Origin: Verrucomicrobiota bacterium
GTDB taxonomy: Bacteria > Verrucomicrobiota > Verrucomicrobiia > CAIQCK01
Direction: 5' to 3'
NCBI GenBank assembly: GCA_016222825.1
Contig: JACRQF010000017.1
Coordinates: 1 to 57,899 of the forward strand
DNA length: 57,899 bases
Under the pieces are notes generated by a model. That model saw nothing but the letters and a program-made list of their open reading frames with translations, was not told where the DNA came from and ran no database searches. Positions 31,479-39,517 of the stretch are shown here, piece after piece (position 1 is the first letter of the stretch; the number at the start of each line of letters is the position of its first letter). Made by a program: the position numbers and the translations under genes.

Positions 31479-32756
31479 ATGAAAAGAACTATTCCCGGGC
31501 TATTGCTGGCTGGCACACTACTGTTCGTGTTTTCCATTGAACCGCTTGCTGGAGACGGCGGCGAGATGCAGCGGACGTGGCGGCATGATTGGAGCGAGTT
31601 CATGCAAGAATTGGGTTCTCGCCTTCAGTCCCGTGGTGTTTCAGAATTGGAACTCAATGCCATCTTCCATGGAAAGGAGGTCAACTGGTCGGGAAGAGTG
31701 ACGGAGATCAAGAGACCCGCGCCGAACGAAAAAGACCCTCATATCGCAGTAGAAATGTCGCCGTTTGAGAAGAACATGGCGGCAGTGAAGCTGAGATTTC
31801 CATACATCAAGATTTATCCTGGGAAAAGAGACTGGCAGACACTGGAAGGGATCAAGGTTGGGAGCGAGATTGAGTTTTCTACGCGTTTGGGATTCATCAC
31901 CGCGCATGTCAGTCTGGATTCGGTCCCGAACGAACTGCTACAGAGACCGACGCCCATGGGCAGAATGGGATACGAGGGGATAAGTCCTCGAGGCGGCACG
32001 TATAGTTTCTTCCTTCATACAATAGGTTTGACAGCCGTGAGCATGAGATGCAAGAGCCTGGCTGAACTCCGGGCAAGAGCAGAGAACAACGATGCCCAAT
32101 CCCAGTATGAGTTGGGTCAGGCGTTCGGTTTTGGCAGGTTTGGCGTGACGACGAACGTGGTGGAAGCGGTGAAGTGGACTCGCAAAGCCGCCGAGCAGAA
32201 TCATGCCAGAAGCCAGTTCATTCTGGGGCGCTGTTGCTTCGATGGCATCGGCACAACGATGGATAAAGCCGAAGCGGTGAAGTGGCACCGCAAAGCCGCG
32301 GAGCAGAATTACGCAGATGCGCAATATATTCTGGGTTTCGTTTACGGCTTCGGTCAAGGCTTGAGAATGGATGCGACGGAAGCGTTGAAGTGGTTGCACA
32401 GGGCTGCCGAACAAGACCATCCGGGCGCTCAATACTATCTCGCTTTCTTCTACTCCACTGGCCGAGGCGTGAAGAAGGATGAAACGGAAGCCGTGAAATG
32501 GTTTCGCAAGGCCGCCGATCAAAATTGGGTGGCTGCGCAATCCAGTCTGGCCGATCGCTATCGTCAGGGCGTGGGAGCAACAAAGGATTTGGCAGAAGCC
32601 TACAAATGGTCGCTGCTGGCGGCAAGCCGAGGCGACTATATGGCTGATCTTCATATTGCTGGGCTGGAACGTGAGATGACACGGCAGCAAATTGCGGAGG
32701 GAAAGCGGCGCGCGGTCGAGTGGATCAAACGGCCATTCAACGTGCCGGGCCTATAA
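31479..32756 (+). CDS. secreted SEL1-repeat protein
   Basis: A 425-residue exported protein: signal peptide (residues 1-24, LLLAGTLLFVFSIEPLAG), an unrecognised N-terminal domain (about 30-185, contains HGKEVNWSGRVTEI, suggestive of an OB-like barrel), and from about 190 to 400 six tandem SEL1/TPR-like repeats of 36 residues with the pattern DAQYxLGxxYxxGxGV-x-D-EAVKWxRKAAEQ. SEL1 repeats form a protein-binding solenoid; targets unknown. DNA composition is AT-richer than neighbouring genes, suggesting later arrival. Confidence 0.85.
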   Translation: MKRTIPGLLLAGTLLFVFSIEPLAGDGGEMQRTWRHDWSEFMQELGSRLQSRGVSELELNAIFHGKEVNWSGRVTEIKRPAPNEKDPHIAVEMSPFEKNMAAVKLRFPYIKIYPGKRDWQTLEGIKVGSEIEFSTRLGFITAHVSLDSVPNELLQRPTPMGRMGYEGISPRGGTYSFFLHTIGLTAVSMRCKSLAELRARAENNDAQSQYELGQAFGFGRFGVTTNVVEAVKWTRKAAEQNHARSQFILGRCCFDGIGTTMDKAEAVKWHRKAAEQNYADAQYILGFVYGFGQGLRMDATEALKWLHRAAEQDHPGAQYYLAFFYSTGRGVKKDETEAVKWFRKAADQNWVAAQSSLADRYRQGVGATKDLAEAYKWSLLAASRGDYMADLHIAGLEREMTRQQIAEGKRRAVEWIKRPFNVPGL

Positions 32757-32895
32757 TCTTCGCGTGCGTAAGTCTGGGGAGGTTGCGGCTTTCTTTTGGA
32801 GCCAGTGCCCGTTGCGGGCAGGCGGCGTTGCCATTCCTGGTTGGAAGCGGCTATTGACTTCGACGGGGCGGGTGATAATCTCGAATCGCTGAAAG
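32757..32895. other. leader upstream of the FMN riboswitch
   Basis: About 140 bases between the SEL1 gene and the riboswitch; with the riboswitch and its terminator it makes up a 354-base gene-free stretch. The promoter of the riboflavin operon should lie here. Candidate AT-rich patch GGTGATAATC (32871-32880) could hold a -10, but no matching -35 is convincing. Confidence 0.4.
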
Positions 32896-33029
32896 TTCTT
32901 CAGGGCAGGGTGAGTCCGGCGCGAGCCGGATGATTCCCGACCGGCGGTGAAACCCCGCGAGCGCTCCGAGGCGGGCGCAGGACCCGGTGAAATTCCGGGG
33001 GCGACGGTAGAGTCCGGATGAAAGAAGAC
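32896..33029 (+). promoter_or_regulatory. FMN riboswitch (RFN element)
   Basis: All conserved RFN pieces are present in order: TTCTTCAGGGCAGGGTGA, GATTCCCGACCGGCGGT, CCCCGCGAGCG, GGACCCGGTGAAATTCCGG, CGACGGTAGAGTCCGGATG and the closing AAAGAAGA, which pairs with the first stem. It binds FMN and lowers expression of the riboflavin genes that follow. A hairpin (33043-33061) and an intrinsic terminator (33081-33110) complete the expression platform. Confidence 0.95.
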
Positions 33030-33080
33030 TTGGCGGCCGGTTGCCCGTCTGCGAGACGGGCGGCGGCGGTGTGGATGCAG

Positions 33081-33110
33081 CCCTGAAGATCGTTTCTTCA
33101 GGGTTTTTTT
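33081..33110 (+). terminator. riboswitch-controlled intrinsic terminator
   Basis: Stem CCCTGAAG / CTTCAGGG (33081-33088 with 33096-33103) followed by seven T. The T-run ends exactly at the ribBA ATG (33111), so there is no room for a separate ribosome site. The stem bases CTTCAGGG also match the riboswitch entry CTTCAGGG (32898-32905), which would allow alternative pairing between the aptamer's first strand and the terminator. Confidence 0.85.
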
Positions 33111-34337
33111 ATGAGCAAGAAGCTGACAGGAACGTCAGGCGAGCCGTTTGATCCGGTCGAGGCGGTGATCGAGGATATCCGCGCCGGCAAACTGGTGATC
33201 GTCACGGACGACGAAAAGCGCGAGAACGAAGGCGACCTCATCATGGCCGCCGGGAAGGTCACGCCCGCGGCGGTGAATTTCATCGTGAAGCACGCGCGCG
33301 GGCTGCTCTGCGTGGCGATGGACGACGACGACCTGACGCGGCTCGGCATCGCGCGGATGGTCGAGCGCAACCGCGACGCGTTCAAGACGGCGTTCATGGT
33401 CACGGTGGACGCCAAGCACGGCATCACCACCGGCATCAGCGCCGCCGACCGCGCCAAGACCATCCATGTGCTGGCCGACCCGAAGTCCAGGCCCGCCGAT
33501 CTCGTCCAGCCGGGCCACATCAACCCGCTCGCAGCGCGCGAGGGCGGCGTGCTGTGCCGCGCGGGCCACACGGAGGCGTCGGTGGATTTGGCGCGGCTTG
33601 CGGGGCAGCATCCAGCGGGCATCCTCTGCGAGATTCTCAACGAAGACGGCACGATGGCGCGGCTGCCGGAGCTGGTGAAGTTCAAACAGCAGCACCAGTT
33701 GAAGATGTGCAGCATCCGCGACTTGATCCAATACCGCCACCGGCGCGAGAAGCTGGTGGAGCGAGAGCGCGTCGTGACGCTGCCGACGGAGTTCGGCGAA
33801 TTCTCGCTGCATCTCTACCGCTCGGTGATGGACGGCCAGCATCACGTGGCGTTGGTGAAAGGCGATGTAGCCGGACAGCGCGATGTGCTGGTGCGCGTCC
33901 ACAGTGAATGCCTCACGGGCGACGTGTTCGGCTCGCACCGGTGCGATTGCGGCGAGCAACTTTCCAAGGCAATGCAGATGATCGCCAAGGAAGGCCGCGG
34001 CGTGGTGGTTTATCTACGGCAGGAAGGGCGCGGCATCGGCCTGTCGCACAAGATTCACGCCTACGAACTCCAGGAGAAGGAAGGTCTCGACACCGTTGAG
34101 GCGAACGAGCGCCTCGGGTTCAAGCCCGACCTGCGCGAATACGGCGTCGGCGCGCAGATTCTCGCCGACCTCGGCCTCCACAGCATTCGCATCCTGACGA
34201 ACAATCCGAAGAAGGTTGTGGGTCTGGACGGCTTCGGCATCAAGATCGCCAAGCAACTGCCGATTCGCGGCACCGTGAGGCTGCATAATGCGAGGTATCT
34301 CGAAACCAAGAAGAAGAAACTCGGCCACTCCCTGTAA
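33111..34337 (+). CDS. ribBA: RibBA: DHBP synthase / GTP cyclohydrolase II
   Basis: A 408-residue bifunctional enzyme providing both precursors of riboflavin. Residues 1-205 are DHBP synthase (DDEKRENEGDLIMAA, GHTEASVDLARLAG); residues 210-408 are GTP cyclohydrolase II with zinc cysteines in SECLTGDVFGSHRCDCG and catalytic RQEGRGIGL. The first gene of the FMN-riboswitch operon; ATG directly after the terminator T-run. One base separates its stop from the ribH start. Confidence 0.97.
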   Translation: MSKKLTGTSGEPFDPVEAVIEDIRAGKLVIVTDDEKRENEGDLIMAAGKVTPAAVNFIVKHARGLLCVAMDDDDLTRLGIARMVERNRDAFKTAFMVTVDAKHGITTGISAADRAKTIHVLADPKSRPADLVQPGHINPLAAREGGVLCRAGHTEASVDLARLAGQHPAGILCEILNEDGTMARLPELVKFKQQHQLKMCSIRDLIQYRHRREKLVERERVVTLPTEFGEFSLHLYRSVMDGQHHVALVKGDVAGQRDVLVRVHSECLTGDVFGSHRCDCGEQLSKAMQMIAKEGRGVVVYLRQEGRGIGLSHKIHAYELQEKEGLDTVEANERLGFKPDLREYGVGAQILADLGLHSIRILTNNPKKVVGLDGFGIKIAKQLPIRGTVRLHNARYLETKKKKLGHSL

Positions 34338-34338
34338 C

Positions 34339-34809
34339 ATGTTACGCGCACAAAAATCCCAACCTGTCTATTCAGCCGAAGGGCTGCGGTTCGCCATCGT
34401 CGCGGGCCGCTACAACCAACGCTACGCCGACGAGCTGGTGGCGCGCGCCAACCGCGCCCTGCGGACGGCCGGCGCCAAGACCAAGGACATCACCGTGATC
34501 CGCGTTCCCGGCGCGTTTGAGGCGCCGGTGGTGGTGAGCCGGCTCGCCGCCAGCGGCAACTACGACGCCATCATCGCGCTCGGCGTCATCATCCGCGGCG
34601 AGACGGCGCACGCCGACCTCATCGGCCGCGCTGTGACTGACGCGTTGACGCAGATCGCGCTGCGCGACAACGTGCCGGTGGTCCATGAGGTGTTGCTGCT
34701 GGAGAACGAACAGCAGGCGCACGTCCGTTGCCTCCAGCCGAAACACAATCGCGGCACGGAAGCGGCGCTCACGGCCATCGAGATGGCGCATTTGATGAGG
34801 ACACTCTGA
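34339..34809 (+). CDS. ribH: 6,7-dimethyl-8-ribityllumazine synthase
   Basis: A 156-residue lumazine synthase, which joins the RibB and RibD products. Signature FAIVAGRYNQRYADELV, VPGAFEAPVVVSRLA, ALGVIIRGETAHADLI and the catalytic histidine therein; ends with NRGTEAALTAIEMAHL. Usually forms a 60-subunit capsid-like shell. Start ATG 34339, one base after ribBA. Confidence 0.97.
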   Translation: MLRAQKSQPVYSAEGLRFAIVAGRYNQRYADELVARANRALRTAGAKTKDITVIRVPGAFEAPVVVSRLAASGNYDAIIALGVIIRGETAHADLIGRAVTDALTQIALRDNVPVVHEVLLLENEQQAHVRCLQPKHNRGTEAALTAIEMAHLMRTL

Positions 34810-34812
34810 TTT

Positions 34813-35283
34813 ATGGGAAGCCGACGACAAGCCAGGGAAGCCGCGGTGCAGATCCTGTATTTCCGCGACATCAATCCGCATGAGGATCTCGACATCTCGT
34901 TGAGTCGTTTCTGGGAGGGGCAGAGCTACGACACGGAGACGCAGGCGTTCGCGGAGGTCCTTGCCCGCGGCACACTGGAGAAGCGCGCGGCGATTGACGA
35001 GCAAATCAAGAAGGTGACTGAGAACTGGGAACTCGACCGCATCGCCGCCGTGGACCGGAACGTCCTGCGGCTGGCGATCTACGAGATGATGTTCCGCGAC
35101 GACGTGCCGCCGGTGGTTTCCATCAACGAAGCCATCGAGATCGCCAAGAAGTTCAGCACGAAGGAGAGCGGCAAGTTCGTCAACGGCATCCTCGACCGCA
35201 TCCGCAAGGAGTTGCCGCGCCCGGCGCGCACTTCGGGCGCCAGCGCGGGGACGGACGAATCCGCGCCATCGAAACCGTCATGA
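34813..35283 (+). CDS. nusB: transcription antitermination factor NusB
   Basis: A 156-residue NusB, an all-helical RNA-binding factor of rRNA antitermination. Features: SRRQAREAAVQILYF, NWELDRIAAVDRNVLRLAIYEM, PPVVSINEAIEIAKKFSTKESGKFVNGILD. The ribH-nusB pairing is a widely conserved gene order. The C-terminal ~20 residues are a low-complexity tail. Stop overlaps the PHP gene start (ATGA). Confidence 0.96.
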   Translation: MGSRRQAREAAVQILYFRDINPHEDLDISLSRFWEGQSYDTETQAFAEVLARGTLEKRAAIDEQIKKVTENWELDRIAAVDRNVLRLAIYEMMFRDDVPPVVSINEAIEIAKKFSTKESGKFVNGILDRIRKELPRPARTSGASAGTDESAPSKPS

Positions 35284-36122
35284 CGCGCGCGGCCGACCTG
35301 CATCTTCACACGCGCCACTCCGATGGGACGTTCACGCCGGCGGAGGTGGTGCGGCGCGCCGGCGAGGCGGGCCTCTCCTGCATCGCGCTCACCGACCACG
35401 ACACCGTGGCGGGTTTGCCGACGATGACGGAACTTTGCCAGGCGGCGGGCATCGAGTTTATCCCCGGCATCGAGCTGACCGCTCATGTGGGTGAACGCGA
35501 GGTCCACGTGCTCGGCTATCTCGTCTGTTACACGGAGCCGGAGTTCGTCACGCAAATCGAGCATTTCAAGGAAGCGCGCGCCCAGCGCGTGGCGGAGATG
35601 GTGACAAAACTCCAGACAGCTGGCGTGGACTTGCAGGCATCGGATGTCACCTCGGTGGCCGACCGCGACAGCGCGCTGGGGCGGCTTCACGTGGCGCGGG
35701 CGCTCATGAACCGCGGTTTTGTCCGGCACATGGACGAGGCGTTCCATCGGTTTATTGGCAAGGGCAAGCCGGCGTTCGTGCCGAAGACGCGGCTTGATGT
35801 CGCCGCCGCTGCTGCGTTGATTCACAAATTCTGTGGCGTCGCGATCCTCGCGCATCCCGGTATCTCGGGGCTGGAGAACCAGCTCGACGGCTTGCTTGCG
35901 GCGGGCCTCGACGGCCTGGAGGTCTGGCACAGCCGCCACACGGCGGCGCAATGCGAGCGTTTCCTCGCGTTCGCGCAGGCGCGCAGTTGTCTGGTCACCG
36001 GCGGCAGCGATTGCCACGGGCTGGCCAAGGACGAAGTGTTGATTGGCAGCGTGCGGCTCGATTACTCTCACGTCGAACGACTCAAGGAATTTCATGCTTG
36101 GACTCTTTCAAAAGGTTCGTGA
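35280..36122 (+). CDS. PHP-domain phosphoesterase (RNase AM/YciV-like)
   Basis: A 280-residue PHP phosphoesterase. Metal ligands visible: DLHLHTRHSDG (His8, His10, Asp15), TDHDTVAG, PGIELTA, AILAHPG and GGSDCHG. Closest in layout to E. coli YciV (RNase AM), which trims 5' ends of rRNA and acts on 3',5'-bisphosphates. Placement between nusB and ftsY fits an RNA role. It overlaps nusB by 4 and ftsY by 29 bases. Confidence 0.88.
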   Translation: MTRAADLHLHTRHSDGTFTPAEVVRRAGEAGLSCIALTDHDTVAGLPTMTELCQAAGIEFIPGIELTAHVGEREVHVLGYLVCYTEPEFVTQIEHFKEARAQRVAEMVTKLQTAGVDLQASDVTSVADRDSALGRLHVARALMNRGFVRHMDEAFHRFIGKGKPAFVPKTRLDVAAAAALIHKFCGVAILAHPGISGLENQLDGLLAAGLDGLEVWHSRHTAAQCERFLAFAQARSCLVTGGSDCHGLAKDEVLIGSVRLDYSHVERLKEFHAWTLSKGS

Positions 36123-36999
36123 CGGCCTCGCCAAGACGCACGACAAGCTGATCGGCGAGATCAAGCGCATCGTCACGCGCGCGCCTCGGCTCGACGCAGA
36201 GTCGCTGGACGAACTGGAGGCCGCGCTCATCGCCAGCGACATCGGCGTGGAGACGGCGATGCGCATCGTCGAGGAGGTTCGCAAGGCCAGCGCCGAGACG
36301 CGGGACGTGGACGTCGTCAGCATCGCGCGGCGAATCATCTCCGAGGCGCTGGCGAGCCAGCCCGCGGCGCTGCGGATGGCGCAGCAGCCGCCGACGGTCG
36401 TGGTGCTGCTCGGCGTCAACGGCACCGGCAAGACCACCTCCACCGCGAAGCTCGCGCACCAGCTCAAACAGGACGGCCGCTCCGTTCTGCTCGCGGCCTG
36501 CGACACGTTCCGCGCGGCGGCGATCGAGCAACTGAAGATTTGGGGCCAGCGCACTGGTTGCGACGTCATCTCCGGCCAATACAACTCCGATTCCGCCGCC
36601 ATCGCGTTCGACGCGCTCGACGCGGCGATCAGCCGCAAGTGCGATTACCTTCTGATTGACACGGCGGGCCGGTTGCACACAAAGAAGAACCTGATGGACG
36701 AGATGGCGAAGCTTCAGCGCGTGCTGCGCAAGCGACTACCCGATGCGCCGCACGAGACGCTGCTGGTGCTCGACGCCAGCACCGGCATGAACGGCCTCAA
36801 CCAGGCGCGCGAGTTTCACCAGGCCGTCGGGGTCACTGGCCTCATCGTCACCAAGCTTGACGGCACCGCCAAAGGTGGGATTGTCGTTGCCATCAACCGG
36901 GAGTTGAAGATACCCGTGAAGTTCATCGGCGTCGGCGAGCAAGTGGACGACCTGCAACCGTTCGACGCGAAAGCTTTCAGCGATGCGCTCTTCAGTTGA
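36094..36999 (+). CDS. ftsY: signal recognition particle receptor FtsY
   Basis: A 301-residue FtsY: NG domain only, without the long acidic A domain of E. coli. N domain residues 1-95; G1 GVNGTGKTTSTAKLA, DTFRAAAIEQLKIWG, DTAGRLHTKKNLMDE, TKLDGTAKGG and the closing GVGEQVDDLQPFD. Receives SRP-ribosome complexes at the membrane. Start ATG 36094 (MLGLFQKVRDGLAK) lies inside the end of the PHP gene, a translational overlap. The 3' end overlaps ribD by 17 bases. Confidence 0.96.
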   Translation: MLGLFQKVRDGLAKTHDKLIGEIKRIVTRAPRLDAESLDELEAALIASDIGVETAMRIVEEVRKASAETRDVDVVSIARRIISEALASQPAALRMAQQPPTVVVLLGVNGTGKTTSTAKLAHQLKQDGRSVLLAACDTFRAAAIEQLKIWGQRTGCDVISGQYNSDSAAIAFDALDAAISRKCDYLLIDTAGRLHTKKNLMDEMAKLQRVLRKRLPDAPHETLLVLDASTGMNGLNQAREFHQAVGVTGLIVTKLDGTAKGGIVVAINRELKIPVKFIGVGEQVDDLQPFDAKAFSDALFS

Positions 37000-38101
37000 T
37001 TTCGATGCCGAGATGATGGAACGCGCGCTCGCCCTGGCGCGGCGCGCGATGGGACAAACCTCGCCCAACCCGATGGTCGGCGCTGTCGTCGTGAGAAACC
37101 GCCGCATCATCGGCGAGGGTTATCATCATCGCGCCGGCGCGCCGCATGCCGAAATCCACGCGCTCAACGCCGCGGGCGACCGCACAAAAGGGTCCGACCT
37201 CTATGTCACCTTGGAGCCGTGCTGCACGCACGGACGCACGCCGCCCTGCACCGATGCCATCATCAAGGCCGGCATCCGGCGCGTCGTCGTGGCTGCGGTG
37301 GATCCGAACCCGAAGCACAGCGGCCAGGGGCTGGAGTTGCTGAAGAAAGCGGAGATCAGGGTCGAGGTGGGGCTGTTGGGCGAGGAGGCGAACCGGCTCA
37401 ACGAGCCGTTCAACAAATGGATTCGGAGCGGCATGCCGTTTGTCACCGTCAAGGCGGCGATGTCGCTCGACGGCAAGATCGCCACGCGCACAGGCGAATC
37501 GAGATGGATCACCGGCGAGAAGTCGCGCGCGCTCGTGCAGGAACTGCGCCGCGGCGCCGACGCCGTGATGGTCGGATCGGGCACCATCGTTGCCGACAAT
37601 CCCCAACTCACCGTCCGCGATGGCGCTATAGACCGCCAGCCGTGGCGAGTGGTTGTGGACAGCGGCGGGCGGGCTTCGCTGGATGCGCATGTGTTCAGCG
37701 ATGAGGACCGGCTGCGAACCATTGTCCTGACCAGCAAACGCGCGCCGGAACCGTGGCGGAAGCAACTCGCCGAGCAAGGCGTGACGGTTATTGAGTGCGG
37801 AATGCAGAGTGCGGAATACGGAGTGGAGAAGATTGATTTAAGCGACGCGCTGAAGAAGCTGGCCGAGCGCGAGATTATCAACGTGCTTGTCGAAGGCGGC
37901 GGCAGCCTGCTGGGCGCGCTCTTCGACGCGCGGCTCGTGGACAAGGCCGTCTTTTTCTACGCGCCGAAGATCATCGGCGGGGCGAGTGCGCCGACGGCGG
38001 TGGAAGGGCAGGGGATCGGGCCGTTGAAGGACGCGGTCGCCCTGCGCAAGGTCGAGTGGCGGCACCTCGGCGACGATTTTGTTGTCATCGGCTACGTATG
38101 A
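36983..38101 (+). CDS. ribD: RibD: pyrimidine deaminase/reductase
   Basis: A 372-residue bifunctional enzyme for the second and third steps of riboflavin synthesis. Deaminase part: SPNPMVGAVVV, HAEIHAL, PCCTHGRTPPC (zinc). Reductase part: VTVKAAMSLDGKIATRTGESRWITG, GSGTIVADNPQLTVR, VLVEGGGSLLGALF. Start uncertain between 36983 and an ATG at 37013. Oddity: about residues 271-282 (ECGMQSAEYGVE) are encoded by five tandem 7-base units (37793-37827) and look inserted before IDLSDALKKL. Confidence 0.95.
   Translation: MRSSVDFDAEMMERALALARRAMGQTSPNPMVGAVVVRNRRIIGEGYHHRAGAPHAEIHALNAAGDRTKGSDLYVTLEPCCTHGRTPPCTDAIIKAGIRRVVVAAVDPNPKHSGQGLELLKKAEIRVEVGLLGEEANRLNEPFNKWIRSGMPFVTVKAAMSLDGKIATRTGESRWITGEKSRALVQELRRGADAVMVGSGTIVADNPQLTVRDGAIDRQPWRVVVDSGGRASLDAHVFSDEDRLRTIVLTSKRAPEPWRKQLAEQGVTVIECGMQSAEYGVEKIDLSDALKKLAEREIINVLVEGGGSLLGALFDARLVDKAVFFYAPKIIGGASAPTAVEGQGIGPLKDAVALRKVEWRHLGDDFVVIGYV
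37793..37827. repeat. heptamer tandem repeat read in frame inside ribD
   Basis: Five consecutive 7-base units alternating GAGTGCG and GAATGCA/GAATACG types. It lies in the reductase domain at a loop position and keeps the frame open. Confidence 0.8.
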
Positions 38102-38103
38102 GG

Positions 38104-38173
38104 CGTGATTGGTGATTGGTGATTGGTTGAAGAGACGCAGTCTGTGAACCACCAATCACCAGTCACCAATTAC
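38104..38173. repeat. heptamer inverted repeat between ribD and ribE
   Basis: Left arm 38104-38128 is three exact GTGATTG units plus a variant; right arm 38149-38173 has CCAATCA and CCAGTCA units. Starts two bases after the ribD stop. A hairpin here could attenuate ribE relative to upstream genes. Confidence 0.75.
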
Positions 38174-38216
38174 TCTTCCTCGACTCCCCGCCCGCCATCG
38201 CCTATCCTCCGCGGCC

Positions 38217-38816
38217 ATGTTTACAGGACTTGTTGAAGAAGCAGGAGAAGTCGTCAGCGTCAAGCGCGGCAGGAAATCCACCGAGCTGACCGTGCGCGCG
38301 TCCACCGTCCACCGCGGCTTGCGCAAGGGCGACAGCCTCGCCGTCAACGGCGCGTGCCTTACCACCGTCCGCAAACGCGGCGCGCTCCTCGGCTACGACG
38401 TGCTGGAGGAAACCCTCCGCGTCACCAACCTCCAATACGTCCGCCCCGGCGACGTCGTGAACCTCGAGCGCCCCATGCGGGCCGACGCGCGCCTCGGCGG
38501 CCACTTCGTCCTCGGCCACGTGGACGGCGTCGGCAAGGTCCGCCGCTGGGAGCAGGTGGGCAAGGACTGGGTGCTGGAGGTGACTGTGCCTAGGAAGCTC
38601 ATGCGTTACCTCATCTACAAAGGCTCCGTCGCCGTGGACGGCATCAGCCTCACCGTCGCCGACCTCGGCTCCGATTGGATTCGCATCTGGATCATCCCCC
38701 ACACACGTGACGTTACCAACCTCCGCCAGGCTAGTGTCGGCAGCCACGTCAACCTCGAAGCCGACGTGCTCGGCAAATACGTCGAGCAGTTGCTCGCGAA
38801 AAGAAAAGCGGAGTGA
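38217..38816 (+). CDS. ribE: riboflavin synthase, alpha subunit
   Basis: A 199-residue riboflavin synthase that dismutates lumazine to riboflavin. Two similar lumazine-binding barrels: MFTGLVEEAGEVVSV with DSLAVNGACLTTV (first), and LGGHFVLGHVDGVGKV with KGSVAVDGISLTV (second). Last gene of the riboflavin operon, separated from ribD by a heptamer hairpin, so it may also have its own promoter. Confidence 0.96.
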   Translation: MFTGLVEEAGEVVSVKRGRKSTELTVRASTVHRGLRKGDSLAVNGACLTTVRKRGALLGYDVLEETLRVTNLQYVRPGDVVNLERPMRADARLGGHFVLGHVDGVGKVRRWEQVGKDWVLEVTVPRKLMRYLIYKGSVAVDGISLTVADLGSDWIRIWIIPHTRDVTNLRQASVGSHVNLEADVLGKYVEQLLAKRKAE

Positions 38817-39000
38817 CTCTCTGTTGGTGTGTCGGGTTCGTTCCAGAAACACGGCAATGCTGGCGGCGGCAACGGAAGTGTCGGATGGGGCGGCTGCGCG
38901 CGGCGCGGATGAGGGATCCCGAAGCGGATCCACCGGCCAAAGGAAAGACCAAGGCGGCAAGAGGGGATGCCGACGCCATCCGACCAGGTTCGTTCAACCC

Positions 39001-39044
39001 CGCATAGCATCGGATCTTCGCTCCGCTCCGTCCGATGCTATGCG
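39001..39044. repeat. perfect 14-bp inverted repeat
   Basis: CGCATAGCATCGGA (39001-39014) and its exact reverse complement (39031-39044) enclose 16 bases. It could end the riboflavin operon transcript, but only a short TGTTTCGTT follows, not a T-run. Confidence 0.6.
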
Positions 39045-39150
39045 TGTTTCGTTAGAGCGTCCCTTTCGCCTTGTCCAGACCGTTTCGCGGCGTCGGGCGA
39101 GGTGGCTCGCGCGATCCGCGCGCGAGGCTGGCGCGGCTCAGGGGCGGCAG

Positions 39151-39212
39151 GTAGAGGCCAGAGATCAGAGGTCAGAAGTCAGAGATCACAGAGGGCAGAG
39201 GTCGGAGGTCAG
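39151..39212. repeat. heptamer tandem repeat (GAGGTCA type)
   Basis: About eight 7-base units such as TCAGAGG and TCAGAAG run in one direction with no clear opposite arm. Confidence 0.65.
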
Positions 39213-39390
39213 TGAGGCGGAGCCGAAGCATCGGTCGGGAGCTTTGAACGAAGGCGGTTCGGCCGCACCCGGGGACAAGCGAAAGATTATCCATCGTTTT
39301 CCTTGCAAGATGAGAGCCATATCTTGGAAGGTCAGAGCCGGACCTTGGCGTGTCAGAAGCGGACACACCAAGTCGAAGGCGGGGGCGGGG

Positions 39391-39425
39391 AGTTAACAAT
39401 GAAAAGTTACGAGTCAAGAGTTCGG
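39391..39425. repeat. heptamer tandem repeat (AGTTAAC type)
   Basis: Five units beginning with AGTTAAC and including AGTTACG and AGTCAAG. Lies about 90 bases before the FGGY kinase start and is related in sequence to the elements at 1377 and 23060. Confidence 0.6.
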
Positions 39426-39517
39426 GTTCATTCAAAGACACTGATTGCTGCCCACTGACTCCCCGGCGCGTTTCCCGCTGGCGCGCGGCGGGGCGGTTGG
39501 TTATAACGCGGGGCACT

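Larger units (their letters stand above)
38817..39517. other. 701-bp gene-free region, repeat-rich
   Basis: Holds a perfect 14-base inverted repeat (39001-39044), a heptamer array (39151-39212), and a second heptamer stretch (39391-39425). Frames open across it have no family resemblance. No promoter for the FGGY kinase is convincing. Confidence 0.55.
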
